Assembly: GCA_035640035.1 (NCBI GenBank)
Contig: DASQWX010000128.1
Span: forward strand, 1-7,182
Source: 13-2-20CM-68-14 sp035640035
GTDB taxonomy: Bacteria; Actinomycetota; Thermoleophilia; Gaiellales; Gaiellaceae
DNA length: 7,182 nt
Direction: 5' to 3'
Below, piece after piece: positions 1-5,015 of this stretch. The number at the start of each line of letters is the position of its first letter. The stretch's first letter is position 1. Below the pieces are notes generated by a model that searched no databases, was not told the origin of the DNA, and was given only the letters and a program-made list of their open reading frames with translations. The position numbers were made by a program, and so were the translations under genes.

Positions 1-144
1 GTTGCAACCCGGGATTAGCGGACGCACGGGCAAAGCCCGCGCGCCCTCTTAGGCGGCATCGCAAGCGACGCCTCAGCTGCTCCTGCGGAGGGCAGGGCGA
101 TGCGTTGCTCATCGAGGTCTGAGACCGCCGCTAGCACCGGCGAC
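1..144. repeat. Tandem hairpin repeat, copy 1 (full 144-bp unit)
   Basis: First unit of a direct repeat with a 144-bp period. It opens with an 8-bp palindrome (GTTGCAAC, 1-8) followed by CCCGGG (8-13). Three hairpins follow: 24-31 with 35-42 around a 3-nt loop, 55-61 with 66-72 around a 4-nt loop, and 77-79/80-83 with 87-90/93-95 (2-nt bulge). A fourth, 98-102 with 110-114, is intact in this copy, and GGTCT-G-AGACC at 116-126 is a further perfect inverted repeat. The 20 or so bases after 122 have no counterpart in the second copy. No convincing coding frame crosses it. I do not recognise it as a known riboswitch or insertion sequence. Because the window begins exactly at the unit start, the array may continue to the left. 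Confidence 0.85.
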
Positions 145-266
145 GTTGCAACCCGGGATTAGCGGACGCACGGGCAAAGCCCGCGCGCCCTCTTAGGCGG
201 CATCGCAAGCGACGCCTCAGCTGCTCCGGCGGAGGGCAGGGCGACGCGCTTCTGATCGAAGTCTGA
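145..266. repeat. Tandem hairpin repeat, copy 2 (3' end diverged)
   Basis: Second unit, aligned without gaps to 1-122. The first 83 bases are identical. Six differences follow, at copy-1 positions 84, 101, 105, 107, 110 and 116, so about 95% of bases agree. The change at 84/228 lies in the loop of the third hairpin. Changes at 101 and 110 break the fourth hairpin, leaving only three outer pairs (242-244 with 256-258). Similarity stops near 266, where a different palindromic element begins. Perfect identity on the left with decay on the right suggests either that the left 83 bp is the constrained part or that the copy was recently duplicated and then invaded at its right side. No gene lies here. 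Confidence 0.85.
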
Positions 267-267
267 A

Positions 268-355
268 AGGGGCTGTCCCCGAACGGGGACTGTCCCTGGA
301 GCCGTTCCTGGGCCGGTGCCGCTGCGGGGACAGTCCCCTGTCGGGGACAGTCCCT
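268..355. repeat. Large inverted repeat of GGGGACAGTCCC-type units
   Basis: The left arm (268-299) and right arm (324-355) are near-perfect reverse complements of about 32 bp around a 24-bp spacer. Each arm holds two short near-palindromes: 269-280 and 285-296 on the left as GGGGCTGTCCCC and GGGGACTGTCCC, and 326-338 and 343-354 on the right as GGGGACAGTCCCC and GGGGACAGTCCC. From memory, this motif recurs across many bacterial genomes as a REP-like element, often near REP-associated Y1 (RAYT) transposases. No transposase is visible here. The right arm contains the first base of the stop codon of the minus-strand SRPBCC gene, so the hairpin could act as its 3' end. Only three U residues follow it on the minus strand, so it is a poor intrinsic terminator. 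Confidence 0.8.
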
Positions 356-812
356 AGATCGAAGCCGCCGGCTCGGAGCTTCCAGCCTCCAGCAACTCCT
401 TCAGTCGGTCGAAGTCCTTGCGGATCTCGTGCGCCGCAGCGTGCTCGACCATCGGGCGCATCAGGCGTCCGATGCCGCTCGGGTCAGCCTCCGCCTCGAT
501 GTCGAGATGGGTGTGCCCTGCGCAATCTTCGAGCCGGTGGCGGACCGTGAACCGCACCGGACCAGAGATTCCGTGCAGCGTGAACAGACGCTCGGGCTCG
601 TACTCGGTGACCTCGACCTCCGAGCGGGCGCGGCGGCCGAGGAAACGGCGCTCGTCCTGGAGGTGCGTGCCGACGCCCATCGGGCCGTCGGACAGCTGAT
701 GCGAGGACACGGCGCTCGCCTGCCACTCCGGCACGTTCTCGGGATCGGTGAGGTAGCTCCAGACTTCGTGGACGGGCCTGGCGATCTCGAGGTCGAGCTG
801 AAAGCGGAGCAT
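354..812 (-). CDS. SRPBCC-fold (polyketide cyclase/dehydrase-like) protein
   Basis: A 152-residue protein with the helix-grip fold of the SRPBCC/START-like superfamily, which binds hydrophobic ligands in a deep pocket. Visible marks are the N-terminal strand and 'ARPVHEVWSYLTDPENVPEW' (11-30), typical of this family, alternating beta strands over about 45-110, and a long amphipathic C-terminal helix (about 113-142) that would close the cavity. The length fits a single complete domain. There is no signal peptide or membrane segment, so it should be cytosolic. Ligand and reaction cannot be read from the sequence; family members include cyclases, ligand carriers and stress proteins. ATG at 810-812 is the natural start but has no good Shine-Dalgarno sequence. 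The gene is divergent from the dehydrogenase with only 28 bp between starts. Its stop codon touches the palindromic element on its 3' side. Confidence 0.85.
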   Translation of the reverse strand: MLRFQLDLEIARPVHEVWSYLTDPENVPEWQASAVSSHQLSDGPMGVGTHLQDERRFLGRRARSEVEVTEYEPERLFTLHGISGPVRFTVRHRLEDCAGHTHLDIEAEADPSGIGRLMRPMVEHAAAHEIRKDFDRLKELLEAGSSEPAASI

Positions 813-823
813 CCGGGCGCTGG

Positions 824-833
824 ACGTTAGCCT
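824..833. promoter_or_regulatory. Possible overlapping divergent -10 elements
   Basis: The 28-bp gap between divergent genes contains two overlapping TANNNT hexamers. TAGCCT on the plus strand (828-833) ends 7 nt before the GTG at 841. TAACGT on the minus strand (829-824) lies 11 nt before the ATG at 812. Both spacings fit leaderless or nearly leaderless transcripts, which are common in Actinobacteria, and neither gene has a clear Shine-Dalgarno sequence. No convincing -35 elements are seen, and TANNNT is a weak motif, so this is a suggestion only. Confidence 0.3.
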
Positions 834-840
834 CTCGGCC

Positions 841-1671
841 GTGCGCTTCGAGCACGTTCTCGTCGTCGGCGCCGGTCAGATGGGCGGCGGCATCGCGCAG
901 GTCGTGGCCGCGTCGGGCCGGCACGTCTCGCTGTACGACGCTGCTCCCGGCGCCGCCGAGCGCGCGCTCGAGACGATGCGGAAGAGCCTGGCGAAACTCG
1001 CCGAGAAGGGCGCGCCGGATCCCGACGAGGTGCTCGCACGCGTCACCATCGTCGACGATCTCGTCCCCGCCGCGCTGATGATCGAGGCGGTCGTCGAAGA
1101 CGCCGACACGAAGGAGGACGTCTTTCGGCGCGCCGACCTGACGCTGGCACCGGCCGCAATCTTGGCCTCGAACACGTCCTCGATCCCGATCAGCTCGCTC
1201 GCGGCGGCGACGAATCGCCCGGACAAGGCCATCGGGATGCACTTCTTCAATCCGGTCCCTGTGCTGAAGCTCGTCGAGATCGTGCGCGGCCGCGAGACCT
1301 CGGACGAGACCGCGGGAGCAATCACCGCATTTGCGGAGGAGCTGGGCAAGACGCCGGCGGTGGCGAACGACTTCCCGGGCTTCGTCTCGAACCGGATCCT
1401 GATGCCCTACATCAATGAAGCGGTGCACGCGCTCGAGGACGGGGTGGCCGAGGTCGAGGCGATCGACACGATTGCGAAGCTCGGTTTCGCACACCCGATG
1501 GGGCCGCTGGCGCTCGCAGACCTGATCGGGCTCGATACCTGTGTTGCAATCATGAAAGTGCTGCAAACAGGCCTGAACGACGACAAATACGCCCCGGCGG
1601 CTTTACTCGAAAATTACGTCGAGCAGGGAAAACTCGGCCGCAAGACCGGTCAGGGGTTCTACATCTACTAG
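841..1671 (+). CDS. hbd: 3-hydroxybutyryl-CoA dehydrogenase (3-hydroxyacyl-CoA dehydrogenase family)
   Basis: A 276-residue cytosolic enzyme that interconverts 3-hydroxyacyl-CoA and 3-ketoacyl-CoA with NAD(P), a beta-oxidation or butanoate/PHB-type step. The Rossmann domain (about 1-187) starts with the nucleotide-binding loop GAGQMG at 10-15. The C-terminal all-helical dimerisation domain covers about 188-276 and ends in the usual 'GRKTGQGFY'. By alignment with the human enzyme, the catalytic residues are all present: Ser113 in 'SNTSS', His134 in 'MHFFNPVP', Glu146 in 'KLVEIV' and Asn184 in 'VSNR'. The length is normal and there are no gaps. The GTG start is chosen because it places the glycine loop at the usual distance from the N terminus; it has no Shine-Dalgarno and may be leaderless. 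FadB2-, Hbd- and PaaH-type roles cannot be told apart here. The regulator gene follows after 58 bp. Confidence 0.95.
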   Translation: MRFEHVLVVGAGQMGGGIAQVVAASGRHVSLYDAAPGAAERALETMRKSLAKLAEKGAPDPDEVLARVTIVDDLVPAALMIEAVVEDADTKEDVFRRADLTLAPAAILASNTSSIPISSLAAATNRPDKAIGMHFFNPVPVLKLVEIVRGRETSDETAGAITAFAEELGKTPAVANDFPGFVSNRILMPYINEAVHALEDGVAEVEAIDTIAKLGFAHPMGPLALADLIGLDTCVAIMKVLQTGLNDDKYAPAALLENYVEQGKLGRKTGQGFYIY

Positions 1672-1717
1672 TAAAGGGTCTCGTACCCGCGTCCGACAAC
1701 AAGGGCGTAGCCGCCAG

Positions 1718-1724
1718 TGGAGGT
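1718..1724 (+). promoter_or_regulatory. Shine-Dalgarno for the HD-GYP regulator
   Basis: TGGAGGT sits 5 nt before the GTG at 1730 and fixes that start. It is one of only two strong ribosome binding sites in the window. Confidence 0.75.
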
Positions 1725-1729
1725 AGACC

Positions 1730-2803
1730 GTGCGTCTTTTGCTCGTCGATGACGATCCCGGCTTGCGGGCTCTTCTTCGCGCGACGCTCGACGCTGTGGA
1801 CGTCGAGGTCGACGACGCCGCCGACGCGGCGGTAGCGCTGACGACGATCCGCCGGCGCCGACCCGACGCGATCGTGCTCGACGTCAACCTTCCCGGCCTC
1901 GACGGGCTGAGCTTCTGCAGGCAGCTCAAGCGCGAGCGCGCGACGCGCGACATTCCGATCGTCGTCCTGAGCGGCTCGGACGGAGGCACGGCCGACGCCG
2001 CGCTCGAGGCCGGTGCCGACTCGTTCCTGCGCAAGCCTTTCAGCCCACTCGAGCTGCTCGCGATCGTGGAGCGACTAGCCGGCGGGCTCTACGGGATCCC
2101 GTTCCGCGCGACCAACAAGAAGGAGCCGCAGGAGCAGCTGCTTCTCTACGCGCGAGACCTTCGGCACCTGCTCGAGATCGAGCGTGGCCAGCGGCACCTG
2201 CTCGAGAGCGCCTATCACGAGACCGTCTCGGCGCTCGCGACCGCCCTCGAGACGAAGGACACCGGGACCCGCGCGCACTCCCAAAGAGTCCAGCGCTACG
2301 CCGTCGAGCTGACGAAGGCGGTCGACCCCGACCTGATCGACGACCAGAGCACGGAATACGGGTTCCTGCTCCACGACGTCGGCAAGATCGGGATCCCCGA
2401 CGACATCCTGCTCAAGCCGGGGCCGCTGACGCAGGCCGAGCGGAGGCGGATGGAGACTCACACCGTTCTCGGCGAGCAGATGCTCCGCGGCGTGGCGTTC
2501 CTCCACGGTGAGGGCCTTCGTGTAGTCCGGTCACACCACGAACGGTGGGACGGCACCGGCTATCCGGACGGGATCGGGGGGACGGACATTCCGCTCGGGG
2601 CTCGGATCTTCGCGGTGGCGGACGCGCTCGACGCCATGACGAGCGATCGTCCCTACCGCAAGGCGATGAGCTGGGCGGCCGCCGGGCGCGAGATTCTCTC
2701 CGAGTCGAGGCGCCAGTTCGACCCCCAGGTCGTCGAAGCGTTCACGGCGCGCGAGCGCTCGCTTCGCGCAATCCGCCGCGAGTTCGCAGCGCTCGCCGCC
2801 TAG
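1730..2803 (+). CDS. Response regulator with REC and HD-GYP domains (predicted c-di-GMP phosphodiesterase)
   Basis: A 357-residue cytosolic regulator of the RpfG type. The receiver domain (about 2-118) has the acidic pocket Asp7-Asp9, phospho-acceptor Asp51, switch Ser81 and conserved Lys102. A charged helical linker (about 130-165) joins it to the HD-GYP domain (about 163-345). The metal and active-site motifs are complete: His183, His215-Asp216 with Lys219 in 'LLHDVGKIGIPD', His244, His269-His270, 'ERWDGTGYP' (271-279) and Asp298. It should hydrolyse cyclic di-GMP under the control of a partner histidine kinase, none of which is in this window. Gly179 stands where trinuclear HD-GYP enzymes have a metal-binding Glu, so a two-metal site is more likely; this is inferred by hand alignment. 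GTG start supported by a good Shine-Dalgarno. The stop is 2 bp from that of the convergent lipoprotein gene. Confidence 0.93.
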   Translation: MRLLLVDDDPGLRALLRATLDAVDVEVDDAADAAVALTTIRRRRPDAIVLDVNLPGLDGLSFCRQLKRERATRDIPIVVLSGSDGGTADAALEAGADSFLRKPFSPLELLAIVERLAGGLYGIPFRATNKKEPQEQLLLYARDLRHLLEIERGQRHLLESAYHETVSALATALETKDTGTRAHSQRVQRYAVELTKAVDPDLIDDQSTEYGFLLHDVGKIGIPDDILLKPGPLTQAERRRMETHTVLGEQMLRGVAFLHGEGLRVVRSHHERWDGTGYPDGIGGTDIPLGARIFAVADALDAMTSDRPYRKAMSWAAAGREILSESRRQFDPQVVEAFTARERSLRAIRREFAALAA

Positions 2804-2805
2804 CC

Positions 2806-3237
2806 CTACACCGCCGGCCCGACGGGCACCGGCGCGGGGCTCGAGCTCGTCTGGTGCCAGAGCACAATTTTGCCGTTGCGGACGCGGAAGATCGCCGTCG
2901 CGCGCCGCCCCGGCCCGTCGCATTTGCTCTGCTGGCGATCACCGAGAACGAACGTCGCCGTCGTCGTGTCTCCCCGCGTCCTGATCGAGACGATCCGGCC
3001 CGAGCAGGGAAGGTGCGCGTTCCAGGCCTCCGCCTGGGCCTGCGTCTCGAGCCGCTGTGTCGTGCCCGCCTGGACGACTTCGGCGCCCGGAGCGAAGAGC
3101 TTCGCCGCCGCCTGGTTATCGCCCTGGTTGAGCTCCTGGCTCCACGCGCGGACGACGCTTTCTGGCGACGGCGGGGTCGACCCGCATCCCGCGAGGACGA
3201 GGCCGAAAAGCAGGACAAGCGCGAGCCGGAGCCGCAA
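2806..3237 (-). CDS. Secreted lipoprotein with NTF2-like (SnoaL-like) domain
   Basis: A 143-residue predicted lipoprotein. Two basic residues, a hydrophobic stretch and the lipobox LAGC (15-18) form a lipoprotein signal peptide; Cys18 would be lipidated and the protein anchored on the outer face of the membrane. The mature part (about 24-130) has the pattern of a small NTF2-like domain: an N-terminal helix 'SVVRAWSQELNQGD', then beta strands ending in 'FRVRNGKIVLWHQ'. Cys78 and Cys106 could form a disulfide outside the cytoplasm. Catalytic residues are not evident; such domains often bind ligands or small peptides. The start must be the TTG at 3237, because a stop occurs four codons upstream and the signal peptide needs this N terminus. 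No Shine-Dalgarno is seen. The C-terminal 'SSSPAPVPVGPAV' looks like an unstructured tail. Precise function unknown. Confidence 0.8.
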   Translation of the reverse strand: MRLRLALVLLFGLVLAGCGSTPPSPESVVRAWSQELNQGDNQAAAKLFAPGAEVVQAGTTQRLETQAQAEAWNAHLPCSGRIVSIRTRGDTTTATFVLGDRQQSKCDGPGRRATAIFRVRNGKIVLWHQTSSSPAPVPVGPAV

Positions 3238-3247
3238 GACGCACGAC

Positions 3248-3253
3248 TAATAT
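3248..3253. promoter_or_regulatory. Possible shared -10 element of a divergent promoter
   Basis: The 48-bp gap between divergent genes (3238-3285) has one AT-rich island, TAATAT, which reads ATATTA on the other strand. On the plus strand it would place a transcript start near 3260, giving a short leader before the acyl-CoA dehydrogenase. On the minus strand it lies about 10-15 nt before the TTG start of the lipoprotein, consistent with a leaderless message. No clear -35 boxes are visible. Symmetric -10 sites that fire in both directions are known in bacteria; assigning one here is inference. Confidence 0.35.
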
Positions 3254-3274
3254 CACGCTCGTGACGCTGCGACT

Positions 3275-3279
3275 GGAGG
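3275..3279 (+). promoter_or_regulatory. Shine-Dalgarno GGAGG that decides the CTG start
   Basis: GGAGG lies 6 nt before the CTG at 3286. No ATG, GTG or TTG occurs in that reading frame between the upstream stop (3262-3264) and the ATG at 3436. The site therefore points to CTG as the initiation codon of the acyl-CoA dehydrogenase. Confidence 0.65.
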
Positions 3280-3285
3280 CGTAGG

Positions 3286-4449
3286 CTGGACTTCGAGCTG
3301 AATCCGGAGCAGCGCGAGATTCAGACCCTCGCGCGCGACTTCGGGGCGGAGCGAATCCAGCCCCACGCCGCGGAGTGGGACCGTGACCACCTCTTCCCGC
3401 GCGAGCTCTACGGCGAGCTCGCCGAGCTCGGGCTCATGGGTGTCTGCGTCCCCGAGGAATACGGCGGCGCCGGCGCCGATTTCCTCTCCTACGTCCTCGT
3501 TCTCGAGGAGCTCTCGCGCGCCGACGCCGGTGTCGGCGTCACGGTTGCCGTTCACACGAGCGCCGTGACGCTTCCGATCCTCACCTTCGGCACCGACGAG
3601 CAGCGATCCCGTTTCGTCCCACCGCTCGCCAGGGGCGAGCACCTCGGCGCGTTCGCCCTGACCGAGGCCGAGGCAGGCTCGGACGCCGGAGCCCTTCGAA
3701 CGCGTGCGGAGCCGGTCGGGGAGAGCTGGCGGATCACGGGCGCGAAGCAATGGATCACGAATGCCCGCTACGCCGGGACCGTGCTCCTGTTCGCGAGGAC
3801 CGATCCGGACACCCCCGGTGCCGGGGGCATCAGCGCGTTCGTCCTCGACGGCGACCACGTTCGCGTCACGCGGGACGAGGAGAAGTTGGGGCTGAACTCC
3901 TCGATCACGAACGACATCGTGGTGGAGGGCGCCTCCGTCGAGCGGGACCGGCTGCTCCACGAGGAAGGCAAAGGTTTTCGGGTGGCGATGACGACGCTCG
4001 ACGGCGGCCGGATCGGGATCGCGGCGCAGGCGGTGGGAATCGCTCAGGCGGCCTACGACGCCGCGCGCGCATACGCCCTCGAGCGGCACCAGTTCGGACA
4101 GCGGATCGCGGACTTCCAGGCGATCCAGTGGAAGCTTGCGGACATGGCCACCGAGATCGACGCGGCGCGGTTGCTCGTCTACCGCGCGGCGGAGCTGAAA
4201 CAGCGAGGCGAGCCCCACACGGAGGCGGGAGCCAAGGCGAAGCTCTTCGCCTCGGAGATGGCGCGCCGGCAGACAGCCGAGGCGATCCAGATCTTCGGCG
4301 GCTACGGGTACACGAAGGAGTTTCCGGTCGAGCGCTACTACCGGGACGCGAAGATCACCGAGATCTACGAGGGGACGAGCGAGATCCAGCGACTTGTGAT
4401 CGCGCGCTCCATCCTCGGCCTCACCGAACGCGCCTTCGCGCAGGGTTGA
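3286..4449 (+). CDS. Acyl-CoA dehydrogenase (short/medium-chain type), CTG start
   Basis: A flavoprotein of 387 residues, the normal family length, that introduces the alpha-beta double bond into acyl-CoA and passes electrons to ETF. From the CTG start the N-terminal helical domain (about 1-115) begins 'LDFELNPEQREIQTLARDF', as in homologues. The middle beta domain carries the flavin/substrate motifs 'TEAEAGSDA' (126-134) and 'WITNA' (156-160). The C-terminal helical domain has 'RHQFG' (267-271), 'FGGYGYTKEFPVERYYRD' (337-354) and the catalytic base Glu362 in 'IYEGTSEIQ'. Starting at the first ATG (3436) would delete 50 residues of the N-terminal domain. A GGAGG ribosome site is correctly placed for the CTG. 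The exact substrate (butyryl-, isobutyryl-, 2-methylbutyryl-CoA and others) cannot be told. The stop overlaps the next start, so both are probably one transcript. Confidence 0.92.
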   Translation: MDFELNPEQREIQTLARDFGAERIQPHAAEWDRDHLFPRELYGELAELGLMGVCVPEEYGGAGADFLSYVLVLEELSRADAGVGVTVAVHTSAVTLPILTFGTDEQRSRFVPPLARGEHLGAFALTEAEAGSDAGALRTRAEPVGESWRITGAKQWITNARYAGTVLLFARTDPDTPGAGGISAFVLDGDHVRVTRDEEKLGLNSSITNDIVVEGASVERDRLLHEEGKGFRVAMTTLDGGRIGIAAQAVGIAQAAYDAARAYALERHQFGQRIADFQAIQWKLADMATEIDAARLLVYRAAELKQRGEPHTEAGAKAKLFASEMARRQTAEAIQIFGGYGYTKEFPVERYYRDAKITEIYEGTSEIQRLVIARSILGLTERAFAQG

Positions 4450-5015
4450 TGAGCCGCAAACGCGAAGAGCCCGTCCGCCTGACTCGTATCTACACGCGAG
4501 GCGGCGACCACGGCGAGACGAGCCTCGGCGACGGAACGCGCGTCGCCAAAACCAATCCCCGGGTCGAGGCCATGGGCGACGTCGACGAGCTCAACTCGCT
4601 GATCGGCTGGGCGCTCGCCGCCGAAGGCGCGCCCGATCTTCTTCGGCGGATCCAGAACGAGCTCTTCGATCTCGGCGCGGATCTCGCCACCCCCGAGTCG
4701 GCGAATCGGACGCGGCTCCGTGTGTCGCACGAATCGATCGAACGCCTCGAATCCGAGTGCGACACGGCCAACTCCGAGCTGGAGCCGCTGCGGTCGTTCG
4801 TCCTCCCGGGCGGTTCGGAGCTCGCCGCGAGGCTGTATCTCGGGCGGGCCGTGTGCCGGCGTGCAGAACGGAGCGTCCTCCGAGTCGAAGGTGCGAATCC
4901 CGCCGTCGCGGTTTACTTGAACAGGCTGTCCGATCTGCTCTTCATTCTCGCCCGGGCGGCGAACGAGGGCAGCGGCGAGCCCTTGTGGAAGCCGGGCGCT
5001 ACCGAATCGGCCTGA
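4449..5015 (+). CDS. pduO: PduO-type cob(I)alamin adenosyltransferase
   Basis: A 188-residue cytosolic enzyme that transfers the adenosyl group of ATP to cob(I)alamin, making adenosylcobalamin. The N-terminal ATP-binding segment 'YTRGGDHGETSLGDG' (15-29) with Arg31 and Lys34, then 'VEAMGDVDELNSLIG' (39-53), is the PduO/MMAB signature. The C-terminal part has 'FVLPGG' (117-122), the active-site helix 'CRRAERS' (136-142) and 'YLNRLSDLLFILAR' (156-169), all hallmark blocks of the trimeric five-helix bundle. It is full length. The start ATG shares its A with the TGA stop of the dehydrogenase (TGATG), so translation is likely coupled. No propanediol or ethanolamine genes are present; the acyl-CoA neighbour suggests the product serves methylmalonyl-CoA mutase. 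The open frame extends far upstream, but that part is only an antiphase reading of the dehydrogenase gene. Confidence 0.95.
   Translation: MSRKREEPVRLTRIYTRGGDHGETSLGDGTRVAKTNPRVEAMGDVDELNSLIGWALAAEGAPDLLRRIQNELFDLGADLATPESANRTRLRVSHESIERLESECDTANSELEPLRSFVLPGGSELAARLYLGRAVCRRAERSVLRVEGANPAVAVYLNRLSDLLFILARAANEGSGEPLWKPGATESA

Noticed and set aside
19..100. Cyclic di-GMP-I (GEMM) riboswitch
   Set aside because: A short stretch (ACGCACGGGCAAAGCC) resembles the start of the motif, but the remaining conserved core and tetraloop receptor are absent, and the hairpins favour the other strand.
484..1566. Long minus-strand open frame (360 codons) across the SRPBCC and dehydrogenase genes
   Set aside because: It runs antisense to a fully recognised dehydrogenase and out of frame with the SRPBCC gene. 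The translation is Arg/His-rich with no domain, as expected from antisense frames in high-GC DNA.
1672..1729. Terminator between the dehydrogenase and the HD-GYP gene
   Set aside because: Only a 4-bp GGGT/ACCC hairpin is present at 1675-1687 with no T tract; read-through into the regulator gene is more likely.
2545..3264. Plus-strand open frame of 239 codons
   Set aside because: Overlaps the catalytic HD-GYP region out of frame and runs antisense to the lipoprotein; the translation is dominated by Arg and Ala.
3253..4218. Minus-strand open frame of 321 codons opposite the acyl-CoA dehydrogenase
   Set aside because: Antisense shadow of a clear enzyme gene; low-complexity composition and no recognisable motif.
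3750..4448. N-terminal extension of the adenosyltransferase frame
   Set aside because: Residues before the ATG at 4449 lie in the dehydrogenase gene out of phase and are Arg-rich. The PduO family begins just before 'RIYTRGGD'.
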